Below, in pieces: positions 13,254 to 21,108 of a DNA stretch of 21,108 nt (position 1 is the stretch's first letter; each line of letters begins with the position of its first letter). The notes beneath the pieces were generated by a model that saw only the letters and a list, made by a program, of their open reading frames with translations, did no database searches and was not told where the DNA came from. The DNA is from Planococcus sp. (in: firmicutes). Lineage in GTDB: Bacteria > Bacillota > Bacilli > Bacillales_A > Planococcaceae. The stretch covers positions 1 through 21,108 of the forward strand of contig JASKZU010000063.1 of the NCBI GenBank assembly GCA_030147455.1, given 5' to 3'. Made by a program: the position numbers and the translations under genes.

Positions 13254-14999
13254 TTGAGCAGCATAAAGCGTTACATGAAATTCGTTAAACCGTACTACTG
13301 GCAAATCGCTTTGACGATTTTCATCGGAGTGTTCAAGTTTGCCATTCCGTTGTTTATCCCGTTGCTCATTAAAATCGTCATCGATGACATTATCGGGGCA
13401 GAAGCATTGAGCGATGCCGAAAAGCTCCGCCAGCTATACATGTGGCTTGGCGGAACAGCCATTGTATTTTTCCTGCTGCGCCCGCCGATCGAGTATTTCC
13501 GGCAGTATTACGCGCAGTATGTAAGCAATAAAATCCTGTACGATATCCGTGGATATCTATACAGCCACCTGCAGCGGTTGAGTTTGCGCTATTACGCAAA
13601 TACGCGGGCAGGGGAAATTATTTCACGGGTCATCAATGATGTAGAGCAGACGAAAAACTTTGTGATGATTGGCTTGATGAACGTCTGGCTTGATGTAGCG
13701 ACCATTTTGATTGCGATCATCATCATGCTGACGATGGATGTTTCTCTTACTATCGTCGCGCTGTTGGCATTCCCGTTTTACGCATTCAGCGTCAAGTATT
13801 TTTTCGGGCGATTGCGGGATTTGACGCGCGAGCGTTCACAGGCGCTTGCCAACGTCCAAAGCTATTTGCACGAGCGTGTGCAGGGCATGAGCATCATCAA
13901 AAGTTTTGCGCTTGAAAAACACGAGCAAAAAATCTTCAACAAAACAAACGACAGCTTTTTGGAAAAAGCGATCGACCACACGAAATGGAACGCCAAAGCA
14001 TTTGCAGTGGTTAACACGATCACTGACGTAGCGCCGTTGCTTGTCATCGGCTATGCTGGCTACCAGGTAATTCAAGGGAATTTGACACTCGGAACGATGG
14101 TAGCGTTTATCGCTTATATCGAGCGTCTTTACAACCCGCTGCGCCGGCTGGTCAACTCCTCGACAACACTTGTGCAATCACTCGCTTCCATGGACCGTGT
14201 ATTTGAGATGGTCGACGAAGAGTACGACGTAACCGATAAACCGGGAGCGCGTGAACTGGGGCGCGTCGACGGCAAACTGGAATTCCACAACGTGGCATTT
14301 CATTATAATGACGGCGGCAGCGAAGTGCTGTCGAATCTGAACTTTACAGTGAATCCAGGGGAAACGGTTGCCTTTGTCGGCATGAGCGGCGGCGGAAAAT
14401 CAACCATCGTCTCGCTTATCCCTAGATTCTATGATGTGACGTCCGGTTCGATCCGCATGGACGGGCATGATGTGAAAGATGTAACCACCCATTCATTGCG
14501 CGATCAAATCGGGCTTGTATTGCAAGACTCTATTTTGTTCAGTGAATCGGTCAAAGAAAACATCTTGATGGGGAAACCGGAAGCGACCGACGAAGAAGTG
14601 ATTGCTGCAGCTAAAGCAGCCAACGCGCACGACTTTATCGAGAACCTGCCGGAAGGCTACGACACAAAAGTCGGCGAGCGCGGCGTCAAGTTGTCGGGCG
14701 GCCAAAAACAGCGCATCGCCATCTCGCGGGTATTCTTGAAAGATCCGGCGATATTGATCTTGGACGAAGCTACATCCGCACTCGATCTCGAGAGCGAAGC
14801 GCTCATCCAGGACTCTCTTGAACGCTTGGCGCATGACCGAACCACATTGATGGTGGCACATCGTCTGTCGACCATTACACACGCTGATCAAATTCTCGTG
14901 ATCGATAATGGACAATTAGCAGAAAAGGGAACACATGAAGAACTTTTGAAAAAACAAGGTGTTTACTATAAGTTGTTCCAAGTTCAAATAATCGAATAA
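13254..14999 (+). CDS. ygaD: ABC exporter half-transporter, permease-ATPase fusion (YgaD-like)
   Basis: A 581-residue type IV ABC exporter that should work as a homodimer. An N-terminal domain of six membrane helices (about 15-310) is followed by an ATPase domain: Walker A GMSGGGKST at 376-384, signature LSGGQ at 480-484, Walker B ILILDE at 500-505 with catalytic Glu505, D-loop SALD, and switch His536. All motifs are intact. Relatives (BmrA, Sav1866, MsbA) move lipids or drugs, but the substrate here is unknown. The start is TTG at 13254, supported by GGAGG seven bases upstream. No separate promoter was seen in the 60-base gap, so ygaC readthrough may drive it. Confidence 0.92.
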   Translation: MSSIKRYMKFVKPYYWQIALTIFIGVFKFAIPLFIPLLIKIVIDDIIGAEALSDAEKLRQLYMWLGGTAIVFFLLRPPIEYFRQYYAQYVSNKILYDIRGYLYSHLQRLSLRYYANTRAGEIISRVINDVEQTKNFVMIGLMNVWLDVATILIAIIIMLTMDVSLTIVALLAFPFYAFSVKYFFGRLRDLTRERSQALANVQSYLHERVQGMSIIKSFALEKHEQKIFNKTNDSFLEKAIDHTKWNAKAFAVVNTITDVAPLLVIGYAGYQVIQGNLTLGTMVAFIAYIERLYNPLRRLVNSSTTLVQSLASMDRVFEMVDEEYDVTDKPGARELGRVDGKLEFHNVAFHYNDGGSEVLSNLNFTVNPGETVAFVGMSGGGKSTIVSLIPRFYDVTSGSIRMDGHDVKDVTTHSLRDQIGLVLQDSILFSESVKENILMGKPEATDEEVIAAAKAANAHDFIENLPEGYDTKVGERGVKLSGGQKQRIAISRVFLKDPAILILDEATSALDLESEALIQDSLERLAHDRTTLMVAHRLSTITHADQILVIDNGQLAEKGTHEELLKKQGVYYKLFQVQIIE

Positions 15000-15007
15000 G
15001 TTTATCG

Positions 15008-15035
15008 GGCTTCCCTCTAGAGGGAAGCTTTTTTT
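15008..15035 (+). terminator. Strong intrinsic terminator of ygaD
   Basis: A perfect palindrome, gcttccctct followed directly by agagggaagc (15009-15028), then seven T. It separates ygaD from the peptide-import operon. Confidence 0.92.
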
Positions 15036-15069
15036 ATGTGAGCATAGAATGTTTAGATTTTAGGAGCTA

Positions 15070-15097
15070 TTGCATTAATAATAGTTTTCCGTATAAT
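15070..15097 (+). promoter_or_regulatory. Sigma-A promoter of the peptide-import operon
   Basis: TTGCAT (15070-15075), a 16-base spacer and a perfect TATAAT (15092-15097), about 45 bases before the first ATG given a start near 15104. I saw no clear CodY-type box (AATTTTCWGAAAATT) around it. Confidence 0.7.
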
Positions 15098-15148
15098 GAA
15101 AATAAAAGGAATCTTCAGAATAATATTGTTGTATAAAGGGGGATCATC

Positions 15149-16168
15149 ATGGACGAACGTAAAACCATACTGGATGTGAAAGGTCTGCGCACTTCATTTT
15201 TCACAGATGATGGGGAAGTGCCGGCAGTTGACGACATTGACTTTCACATTCGCCAAGGAGAAGTGCTTGGCATTGTAGGAGAGTCCGGGTGTGGGAAAAG
15301 TGTTACCTCGCTATCGATCATGGGGCTTGTACCAAGTCCTCCTGGGAAAATAGTGGGTGGGGAAATTTTATTTCAAGATAAGGATTTAACAAAATTAAGC
15401 GATAAAGAGATGCGCCAAATCCGCGGGGATGATATCGCTATGATCTTCCAGGAGCCAATGACATCACTGAATCCATTGTTTACAATCGGCGATCAATTGA
15501 GGGAAGCGTTGAAAATCCATAAGCGCGATTGGTCCAAAAAACAAATTCAAGCACGCGCTGTAGAAATGATGAAGCTGGTCGGTTTGCCCCGTGCAGAAGC
15601 GCTTCTCAACGATTATCCCCACCAATTGTCAGGAGGCATGCGCCAGCGTGTGATGATTGCGATGGCGCTTCTTTGCGATCCTAAAGTCCTGATTGCCGAT
15701 GAACCGACAACCGCGCTGGATGTCACCATTCAGGCGCAGATTTTAAAACTTATAAAAAACTTGAACGAACGCCTGGACACAGCCGTCCTATTGATTACGC
15801 ACGATTTGGGCGTAGTCGCGGAAACGTGTGAACGGGTCATTGTTATGTATGCGGGCAAAGTGGTCGAGCAGGGACCGGTCCATACGATATTCAATGACCC
15901 CCAGCATCCTTATACACGCGGATTGCTCGCAAGCGTTCCGGATATGCGCTTTAAAAAAGAGCGTCTTTATTCTATTCCGGGTAATGTGCCGAAGCCTGGA
16001 ACGATCAAAACCGGCTGCAAGTTTGCGGCGCGCTGCGAATTTGCATTCGACCGCTGCCTAAATGAAAATCCAGAACTCTACCAAACAGCATCTGACCACG
16101 AAACGCGCTGTTTCCTGTACGATCCGAAGGAGGCCAAGTCGCATGACCGAACCGTTATTAAAAGTTGA
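15149..16168 (+). CDS. Di-/oligopeptide ABC transporter ATP-binding protein (DppD/AppD-like)
   Basis: A 339-residue ATPase of the peptide/nickel importer class, acting on the inner membrane face with the second ATPase. Walker A GESGCGKS is at 44-51, the Q-loop at MIFQEP (98-103), signature LSGGMRQR at 160-167, Walker B VLIADEP at 180-186 and switch His218 in LITHDLG. The C-terminal extension has HPYTRGLL at 253-260 and Cys290, Cys296, Cys303 and Cys321. The start has GGGGGA about six bases upstream. Its end overlaps the next gene by 26 bases. It is first in the operon, whose order ATPase-ATPase-receptor-permease-permease equals B. subtilis appDFABC. Confidence 0.93.
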   Translation: MDERKTILDVKGLRTSFFTDDGEVPAVDDIDFHIRQGEVLGIVGESGCGKSVTSLSIMGLVPSPPGKIVGGEILFQDKDLTKLSDKEMRQIRGDDIAMIFQEPMTSLNPLFTIGDQLREALKIHKRDWSKKQIQARAVEMMKLVGLPRAEALLNDYPHQLSGGMRQRVMIAMALLCDPKVLIADEPTTALDVTIQAQILKLIKNLNERLDTAVLLITHDLGVVAETCERVIVMYAGKVVEQGPVHTIFNDPQHPYTRGLLASVPDMRFKKERLYSIPGNVPKPGTIKTGCKFAARCEFAFDRCLNENPELYQTASDHETRCFLYDPKEAKSHDRTVIKS

Positions 16169-17126
16169 AGGGCTGAAAAAATATTTCCCGATTAAAGGCG
16201 GTTTTCTGGGCGGTGTCAAAGGCCATGTAAAAGCAGTTGATGATGTTTCCTTCTTTGTTCACGAAGGAGAAACGCTTGGCATTGTCGGCGAGTCAGGGTG
16301 CGGAAAATCGACGACGGGGCGCATGCTAATGAGGCTGCTCGATCCGACAGAAGGAAAAGTCACATTTGACGGACAGGAACTCACATCGCTTTCTCCGCAG
16401 GATATGCGAAAAGCACGCCGTGATATTCAAATGGTGTTCCAGGATCCTTATGCATCGCTGAACCCACGCCACAGCATCGAAAAAATTCTGATGGAGCCGC
16501 TGAATGTCCACAATATCGGCGACCCGAAAGAACGCAAGCGCAAAGTGCACGAATTTCTTGAAATTGTCGGCCTCAGCAGTTACCATGCCAAGCGCTACCC
16601 GCATCAATTCAGCGGGGGGCAGCGCCAGCGTATCGGGATTGCCCGCGCGTTGATGACCAATCCGAAATTGATTATTGCAGATGAACCGGTATCGGCACTT
16701 GACGTGTCGATTCAAGCACAAGTGCTGAACTTGATGCAGGATTTGCAGCGTGATTTAAAACTGACTTATATTTTCATCGCACACGATCTTGGCGTGGTGC
16801 GCCATATCAGCGACCGTGTCGGCGTTATGTATCTTGGCCAAATGGCTGAACTTGCAGAGACGGAAAGCTTGTACGAAAAACCGCTTCATCCTTATACACA
16901 AGCGCTCTTGGCAGCAGTGCCGGTTCCGGATCCTGCCTTTGTCAGGGAAGAAGTGATCATCAGCGGAGATGTGCCGAGTCCGGCCAACCCGCCGAGCGGA
17001 TGCCGCTTTCATACACGCTGCCCGTTCAAAATGGATATCTGCTCAAAAGAAGTTCCGCTTTTCGCGGAAGTCGAACCTGGTCATTCTGTAGCTTGCCACT
17101 TATACGAGGCGTGCAAGCCGCAATGA
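16143..17126 (+). CDS. Di-/oligopeptide ABC transporter ATP-binding protein (DppF/AppF-like)
   Basis: A 327-residue partner ATPase. Walker A GESGCGKS is at 49-56, MVFQDPYASLNPR at 97-109 is typical of the OppF/DppF branch, signature FSGGQRQR at 157-164, Walker B LIIADEP at 176-182 and switch His214 in FIAHDLG. Residues 20-28 contain the OppF-type insertion (FLGGVKGHV) between the first strands. Cys287, Cys293, Cys300 and Cys318 repeat the spacing in the first ATPase. The ATG at 16143 follows AAGGAGG by nine bases and lies inside the preceding gene; an earlier in-frame start at 16062 has no such support. The receptor gene starts 29 bases after its stop. Confidence 0.93.
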   Translation: MTEPLLKVEGLKKYFPIKGGFLGGVKGHVKAVDDVSFFVHEGETLGIVGESGCGKSTTGRMLMRLLDPTEGKVTFDGQELTSLSPQDMRKARRDIQMVFQDPYASLNPRHSIEKILMEPLNVHNIGDPKERKRKVHEFLEIVGLSSYHAKRYPHQFSGGQRQRIGIARALMTNPKLIIADEPVSALDVSIQAQVLNLMQDLQRDLKLTYIFIAHDLGVVRHISDRVGVMYLGQMAELAETESLYEKPLHPYTQALLAAVPVPDPAFVREEVIISGDVPSPANPPSGCRFHTRCPFKMDICSKEVPLFAEVEPGHSVACHLYEACKPQ

Positions 17127-17155
17127 TAATAAAAAAACACAACGGAGGGGTTAAT

Positions 17156-18772
17156 TTGGGGAAAAAGAAAGTTACATTGCTCGCTTTGCTGATGCTGCTT
17201 TTGCTGTCCACGGCATTATACGGCTGTTCAAGCGGTGATTCAGGATCGGAAGGGGAAAGCAGCGGCGATTCAGAATCCGGCGAGAAAAAGACGTTAATTT
17301 TCGGGCGCGGGGGAGACTCGGTTTCATTGGATCCGATCGTCGTAACAGACGGTGAGTCGTTTAAAGTCACGAAAAATATATTCGATACGCTGATCAACTT
17401 TGGTGAACAGGATACAGAAATCGAGCCAGCGCTTGCAAGTGATTGGCAAGCAGAAGAAGATGGTTTGACGTACACGTTCCAACTTGAAGAAGGCGTCACA
17501 TTCCACGACGGCACGGATTTTAATGCCGAAGCGGTTGTAGCCAACTTCGAGCGCTGGGCTGCGGGTGACGCAGATCAATTCCCATATTATAAATCGATGT
17601 TCGGCGGATTCGGCGACGAAGAAGAACATGTAATCGAATCGGTTGAAGCAACAGGCGACTATGAAGTCGTTATCAAATTGAAGCGCCCGCAAGCACCATT
17701 CCTCAAAAACTTGGCGATGAGCCCATTCGGCATCGCATCGCCGACTGCCTTTGAAGAAGCAGGCGATAAATTCGGAGACAACCCAGTCGGAACAGGGCCG
17801 TTCAAGTTTGTTGAATGGAAGCGCAACGACACAGTAACAATCGAAAAATTTGATGACTACTGGGTAGACGGGGAACCAAAGCTTGACGAAGTCGTGTTCC
17901 GTGCGATTCCGGATAACTCTGCCCGTTTGAACGCGCTATTGTCTGGCGAAATCGATTTGGCAGATGGCATTACGCCGTCTGACTCCCAAACGATCGAAGA
18001 CAACGCAAACTTGCAATTGTTTGAGCGTCCGTCTATGAACGTCGGGTATCTTGGTTTGACTACAACACGGGAGCCTTTTGATGATCCGAAAGTCCGCCAG
18101 GCGATGAATCATGCAATCGATCGCCAGGCGCTTGTCGATTCTTTCTTCGAAGGCCGTGCTGAAGTGGCGAAAAACCCAATGCCTCCGGTTATCAGCGGTT
18201 ATAATGAAAATGTGGAAGGCTATGAATTCGATCCGGAAAAAGCGAAGGAATTGCTGGCTGAAGCAGGACTTGAAGACGGCTTTTCGATGGAACTATGGGC
18301 AATGCCTGTGCCGCGTCCATATATGCCGGATGGCCAAAAAGTGGCCGAAGCCATTCAAAGCAACCTTGCCGATGTCGGCATCACAGCTGAAATCGTTTCG
18401 TTCGAGTGGGCAACTTATCTAGAGAAAGCAGCAGCTGGTGAAGCAGATGCATTCCTTCTCGGCTGGACAGGCGATAACGGCGATGCCGACAACTTCTTGT
18501 ATGTCTTGCTAGACCAGGACAACATCGGTTCCAACAACTATACGTACTATGAAAACCAGGAACTGCACGACATCCTGATCCAGGCGCAAACGGAAGTGGA
18601 AGAAGATGCACGCAACGATTTGTATATGCAGGCCCAGGAAATCATTCATGAAGATGCACCATGGGTACCGCTTGCGCACTCTACGCCTCTTCTCGCAGGC
18701 GGCACAAACGTTATCGACTTTAAAGCGCATCCAACTGGTTCCGACAAATTGGCATCAGTAGATTTAGAGTAA
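17156..18772 (+). CDS. Peptide-binding lipoprotein, DppA-type (SBP_bac_5)
   Basis: A 538-residue extracellular receptor of the importer. The signal sequence MGKKKVTLLALLMLLLLSTA ends in a lipobox, LYGC, with Cys24 as the lipidated residue, followed by a Ser/Gly/Glu linker (25-45). The body follows the SBP_bac_5 fold and resembles E. coli DppA at several points: MNVGYLGLTTTREPFDDPKV, ELWAMPVPRPYMP and GWTGDNGDADNF. Arg387 and Asp440 are 53 residues apart, as are E. coli DppA Arg355 and Asp408, which bind the dipeptide carboxylate and amino group. Dipeptides, or haem as DppA can also bind it, are thus more likely than long peptides. The start is TTG with GGAGGGG five bases upstream. A stem-loop follows the stop. 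Confidence 0.92.
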   Translation: MGKKKVTLLALLMLLLLSTALYGCSSGDSGSEGESSGDSESGEKKTLIFGRGGDSVSLDPIVVTDGESFKVTKNIFDTLINFGEQDTEIEPALASDWQAEEDGLTYTFQLEEGVTFHDGTDFNAEAVVANFERWAAGDADQFPYYKSMFGGFGDEEEHVIESVEATGDYEVVIKLKRPQAPFLKNLAMSPFGIASPTAFEEAGDKFGDNPVGTGPFKFVEWKRNDTVTIEKFDDYWVDGEPKLDEVVFRAIPDNSARLNALLSGEIDLADGITPSDSQTIEDNANLQLFERPSMNVGYLGLTTTREPFDDPKVRQAMNHAIDRQALVDSFFEGRAEVAKNPMPPVISGYNENVEGYEFDPEKAKELLAEAGLEDGFSMELWAMPVPRPYMPDGQKVAEAIQSNLADVGITAEIVSFEWATYLEKAAAGEADAFLLGWTGDNGDADNFLYVLLDQDNIGSNNYTYYENQELHDILIQAQTEVEEDARNDLYMQAQEIIHEDAPWVPLAHSTPLLAGGTNVIDFKAHPTGSDKLASVDLE

Positions 18773-18782
18773 TTGTTTTTCG

Positions 18783-18817
18783 GAAGGAGAGGTCAAACTG
18801 ATTTCTCCTTCTTTTTC
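18783..18817 (+). terminator. Intra-operon stem-loop/partial terminator after the receptor gene
   Basis: gaaggaga (18783-18790) pairs with tctccttc (18804-18811) across a 13-base loop, followed by TTTTTC. It lies between the receptor and the first permease. Such hairpins often lower downstream expression or protect the upstream mRNA, which fits the need for more receptor than permease. Confidence 0.7.
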
Positions 18818-18852
18818 TTACATATTGCAGCAGAGATGGAGAGGTGAAGAAG

Positions 18853-19857
18853 ATGCTTCACTATATCGGCCAACGGCTTTTGCAGCTGATTCCGGTTTTG
18901 CTCGGCATGACGTTTATCGTCTTTATGATCATCCGTGCAATTCCAGGCGATCCGGCGCAAGTCATTCTTGGGCAACAAGCATCTGAAGAAGCAATAAAAG
19001 CACTGCGGACGAGCCTGGGGCTTGATAATCCGTGGTATATTCAATATTTTGATTACTTGAAGGGACTGGTGACCGGAGATCTTGGCAATTCACTGCGCAC
19101 CCGGACACCCGTATCTGAAGAAATATGGCCGTACTTGGCCGCGACATTCGAGTTGTCGCTGTTTGCCATCATTATCGCTGTCGTAATCGGCATCAACGCC
19201 GGCATCATTTCAGCATGGTTCCAAAATTCATGGTTTGATTATTTGGCCATGATCCTGGCATTGATTGGTGTCTCCATGCCCATTTTCTGGCTGGGCTTGA
19301 TGAACCAATGGATCTTTTCCATTGAACTCGGCATCTTGCCGACAACCGGACGCGAAAACGTCCGGGATCCGATCGACACAATCACTAACTTTTACGTATT
19401 GGATACGCTGATAAAAGGCGACTTTAGCCAAACAGCAACGGTGCTCAAGCATCTAGTGCTGCCAGGAACGGCGCTTGCGACCATTCCGATGGCCATCATC
19501 GCCCGCATGACGCGCTCAAGCATGCTTGAAGTGATGCGTTCGGATTATGTCCGGACAGCACGCGCGAAGGGTGTCAAAATGTTTTGGGTCGTGTATAAGC
19601 ACGCTTTGAAAAACGCCATCATTCCGGTGCTGACCATTATCGGATTGCAGATGGGGCTGCTTCTCGGCGGGGCCATTTTAACAGAAACGATTTTCGGGTG
19701 GCCGGGAATCGGGCGCTATATTTACGAAGCAATCGGTTTCCGTGATTACCCGGTTATTCAATCTGGCATTTTGGTCGTCGCGTTTATTTTTGTCATGATT
19801 AACTTGCTGGTTGATTTACTTTACGGATTAGTCGATCCAAGGATCAAATATGATTAG
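18853..19857 (+). CDS. Peptide ABC transporter permease (DppB/AppB-like)
   Basis: A 334-residue membrane protein of the binding-protein-dependent transport family. TM1 (about 10-30) is followed by a long external loop (IPGDPAQVILGQQASEE near 35-52, then a GDLGNSLRTRTPV element), then five more helices. The cytoplasmic coupling loop with the EAA motif is at about 232-261 (YVRTARAKGVKMFWVVYKHA). GWPGIGRYIYEAI near 280-293 and the ending DPRIKYD are typical of DppB. I chose the ATG at 18853 (GAGAGG eight bases upstream) over a GTG at 18844 that lies in the ribosome site. The gap to the receptor gene holds a terminator-like hairpin and no clear promoter. Confidence 0.92.
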   Translation: MLHYIGQRLLQLIPVLLGMTFIVFMIIRAIPGDPAQVILGQQASEEAIKALRTSLGLDNPWYIQYFDYLKGLVTGDLGNSLRTRTPVSEEIWPYLAATFELSLFAIIIAVVIGINAGIISAWFQNSWFDYLAMILALIGVSMPIFWLGLMNQWIFSIELGILPTTGRENVRDPIDTITNFYVLDTLIKGDFSQTATVLKHLVLPGTALATIPMAIIARMTRSSMLEVMRSDYVRTARAKGVKMFWVVYKHALKNAIIPVLTIIGLQMGLLLGGAILTETIFGWPGIGRYIYEAIGFRDYPVIQSGILVVAFIFVMINLLVDLLYGLVDPRIKYD

Positions 19858-19874
19858 GAAGGAGGCAAAATGCA

Positions 19875-20756
19875 ATGGCTGAAGCAGTAACAGAAAAAGC
19901 AGAAATGCAGAAAGTCGCAGGGCCCTGGAAAGAAGCTTGGCGCGGGTTCCGCAAAAGCAAAGTCGCGGTAGTGGGAATGGGCATCGTCGTATTTTTCATC
20001 TTATTGGCGATTTTCGGACCTTTGTTTACTCCGCAAGGCATCAACGAGCAAAATCTTTCCCAGCGGCTTTTGCCTCCTTCCGCTGACCATTGGATGGGAA
20101 CCGATGATTTTGGCCGGGATATCTTATCGCGCGTCGTTTACGGCGCTCGCATCTCATTATGGGTCGGATTTTTGGCAGTTATCGGGTCGGTTGTAGTCGG
20201 AAGCATACTCGGCATTATCGCCGGTTACTATGGGCGTTGGGTAGACAGCGTGATCTCGCGGATCTTCGACATCATGCTTGCGTTTCCAAGTATTTTGCTC
20301 GCCATTGCCGTTGTGTCGGTTCTTGGGCCGTCACTTCGCAATGCATTGATCGCTATCGCTATTATCAACGTGCCGAACTTTGGGCGTTTGATTCGCTCGA
20401 AAGTGCTCAGCATCAAAGAAGACGAATACATCATGGCAGCTAAGGCAATCGGCATGAAAGACAGCCGCATTTTGCGCTCTCACATCCTGCCGAATTCAAT
20501 GGCGCCGGTCATCGTGCAAGGAACGCTTGCTATTGCCACTGCTATCATCGAAGCGGCAGCGCTAGGATTCCTGGGGCTCGGCGCACAGGCGCCTTCACCG
20601 GAATGGGGCAAGATGCTGGCGGATTCGCGTTCTTACTTGACGAATGCCCCCTGGACAATGATTTTCCCTGGTGTAGCGATTATGCTGACTGTACTTGGTT
20701 TTAACTTGATGGGGGATGGATTGCGGGATGCACTTGACCCGCGTATGAAATCATAA
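19875..20756 (+). CDS. Peptide ABC transporter permease (DppC/AppC-like)
   Basis: A 293-residue membrane protein that pairs with the DppB-like permease. A polar N-terminus with FRKSKVAVVG at 25-34 leads into TM1 (about 30-51). The family box HWMGTDDFGRDILSR is at 72-86, five further helices lie between 95 and 285, and the EAA coupling loop is at 185-208 (EYIMAAKAIGMKDSRILRSH). FLGLGAQAPSPEWGKML at 232-248 and the ending DALDPRMK are hallmark DppC features. The ATG has AAGGAGG nine bases upstream. Last gene of the operon, closed by a strong terminator. The permease pair, two ATPases and receptor make a complete importer. Confidence 0.93.
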   Translation: MAEAVTEKAEMQKVAGPWKEAWRGFRKSKVAVVGMGIVVFFILLAIFGPLFTPQGINEQNLSQRLLPPSADHWMGTDDFGRDILSRVVYGARISLWVGFLAVIGSVVVGSILGIIAGYYGRWVDSVISRIFDIMLAFPSILLAIAVVSVLGPSLRNALIAIAIINVPNFGRLIRSKVLSIKEDEYIMAAKAIGMKDSRILRSHILPNSMAPVIVQGTLAIATAIIEAAALGFLGLGAQAPSPEWGKMLADSRSYLTNAPWTMIFPGVAIMLTVLGFNLMGDGLRDALDPRMKS

Positions 20757-20794
20757 AGAAAAGCGTCCGGATTTTTCTCCGGACGCTTTTTTTA
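20757..20794. terminator. Strong bidirectional terminator closing the peptide operon
   Basis: aaaagcgtccgg (20759-20770) and ccggacgctttt (20779-20790) form a perfect 12-pair stem around an 8-base loop with a long T-run. It also ends the minus-strand gene to the right, whose stop codon lies at its edge. Confidence 0.92.
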
Positions 20795-21108
20795 GATCGA
20801 TTTTTCAATTTCACGGTCGACTTCTTCGCCGTGGTAATTGTGGTACGCGATAATCAGCAAATCAAGATGCTCTAAATGTTCTTCGTAATCCAATAGTGCC
20901 GACAAGACGTGCATCAAATGATAAACCGAAAATTCGTCTTCCTCGACCTCGGTGGATAAATTAATTTCTTTTACAAAAATTGACATCACTTCGTTGCGCT
21001 TAAGTACAGCATCGGGCCCGGAATTCTCACTGTGCTCGGGCCGGATTTTGCCGATGTATTTCATGTAAAGCTGTTCGTGGTAGCTTGCCAAACTCTCCAA
21101 GCGTTCCT
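20792..21108 (-). CDS. Unrecognised acidic helical protein, 5' end probably outside the window
   Basis: At least 102 residues are visible, and the reading frame stays open to the window edge. I do not recognise the family. The protein is acidic, has no membrane segment or signal, and looks largely helical (YHLMHVLSALLDYEEHLEHL, then LLIIAYHNYHGEE). It ends DREIEKSI. A TTG at 21100 with AGGA four bases before it could be the start, and an ATG at 21064 lacks a ribosome site, so a start beyond the edge is the safest reading. It converges with the peptide operon on a shared terminator. Codon use does not differ obviously from its neighbours. Confidence 0.65.
   Translation of the reverse strand, partial: ERLESLASYHEQLYMKYIGKIRPEHSENSGPDAVLKRNEVMSIFVKEINLSTEVEEDEFSVYHLMHVLSALLDYEEHLEHLDLLIIAYHNYHGEEVDREIEKSI

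Overview
The window is chromosomal DNA of a low-to-moderate GC Gram-positive bacterium of the order Bacillales, most likely a Planococcaceae member close to Planococcus/Planomicrobium. Reasons: AGGAGG-type ribosome binding sites with ATG, GTG or TTG starts; Bacillus-type families (YfkK, SE1561, YfhH, YfhJ, YfhP, FabL, YgaC, YgaD); gene order matching two Bacillus subtilis blocks; and no ssp spore-protein genes where B. subtilis has them. The genus is an inference. No phage, transposase, CRISPR array, tRNA or rRNA was seen.

Bases 1-197 hold what looks like an interspersed intergenic repeat, then a bidirectional terminator. Bases 198-7144 resemble the B. subtilis yfk/yfj region: yfkK (-), an AGCS amino-acid:sodium symporter (-), a sigma-B-type promoter driving a YtxH-domain stress protein and a YihY membrane protein (+), a small SE1561 gene (-), an orphan promoter-terminator unit without a convincing ORF (+, about 3914-4090), an OsmC protein (-), a YfkF-like MFS transporter (+) and an RlmD-type 23S rRNA methyltransferase (-).

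Bases 7186-14999 follow the B. subtilis yfh-yga order: yfhF (-), recX-yfhH-yfhJ (+), yfhP (-), mutY-fabL overlapping by 4 bases (+), ygaC and ygaD (+). They cover recombination control, 8-oxoguanine repair, the last step of fatty-acid elongation, nucleotide hydrolysis and an ABC exporter.

Bases 15149-20756 form one peptide-import operon in the order ATPase, ATPase, lipoprotein receptor, permease, permease (the order of B. subtilis app). The receptor resembles E. coli DppA. The operon has a near-consensus promoter, a stem-loop after the receptor gene and a strong terminator at the end. An unrecognised gene (-) runs to, and probably past, the right edge.

Most of the window is conserved core genome. 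The least explained parts are the orphan transcription unit at 3880-4090, the repeat at the left edge and the gene at the right edge.
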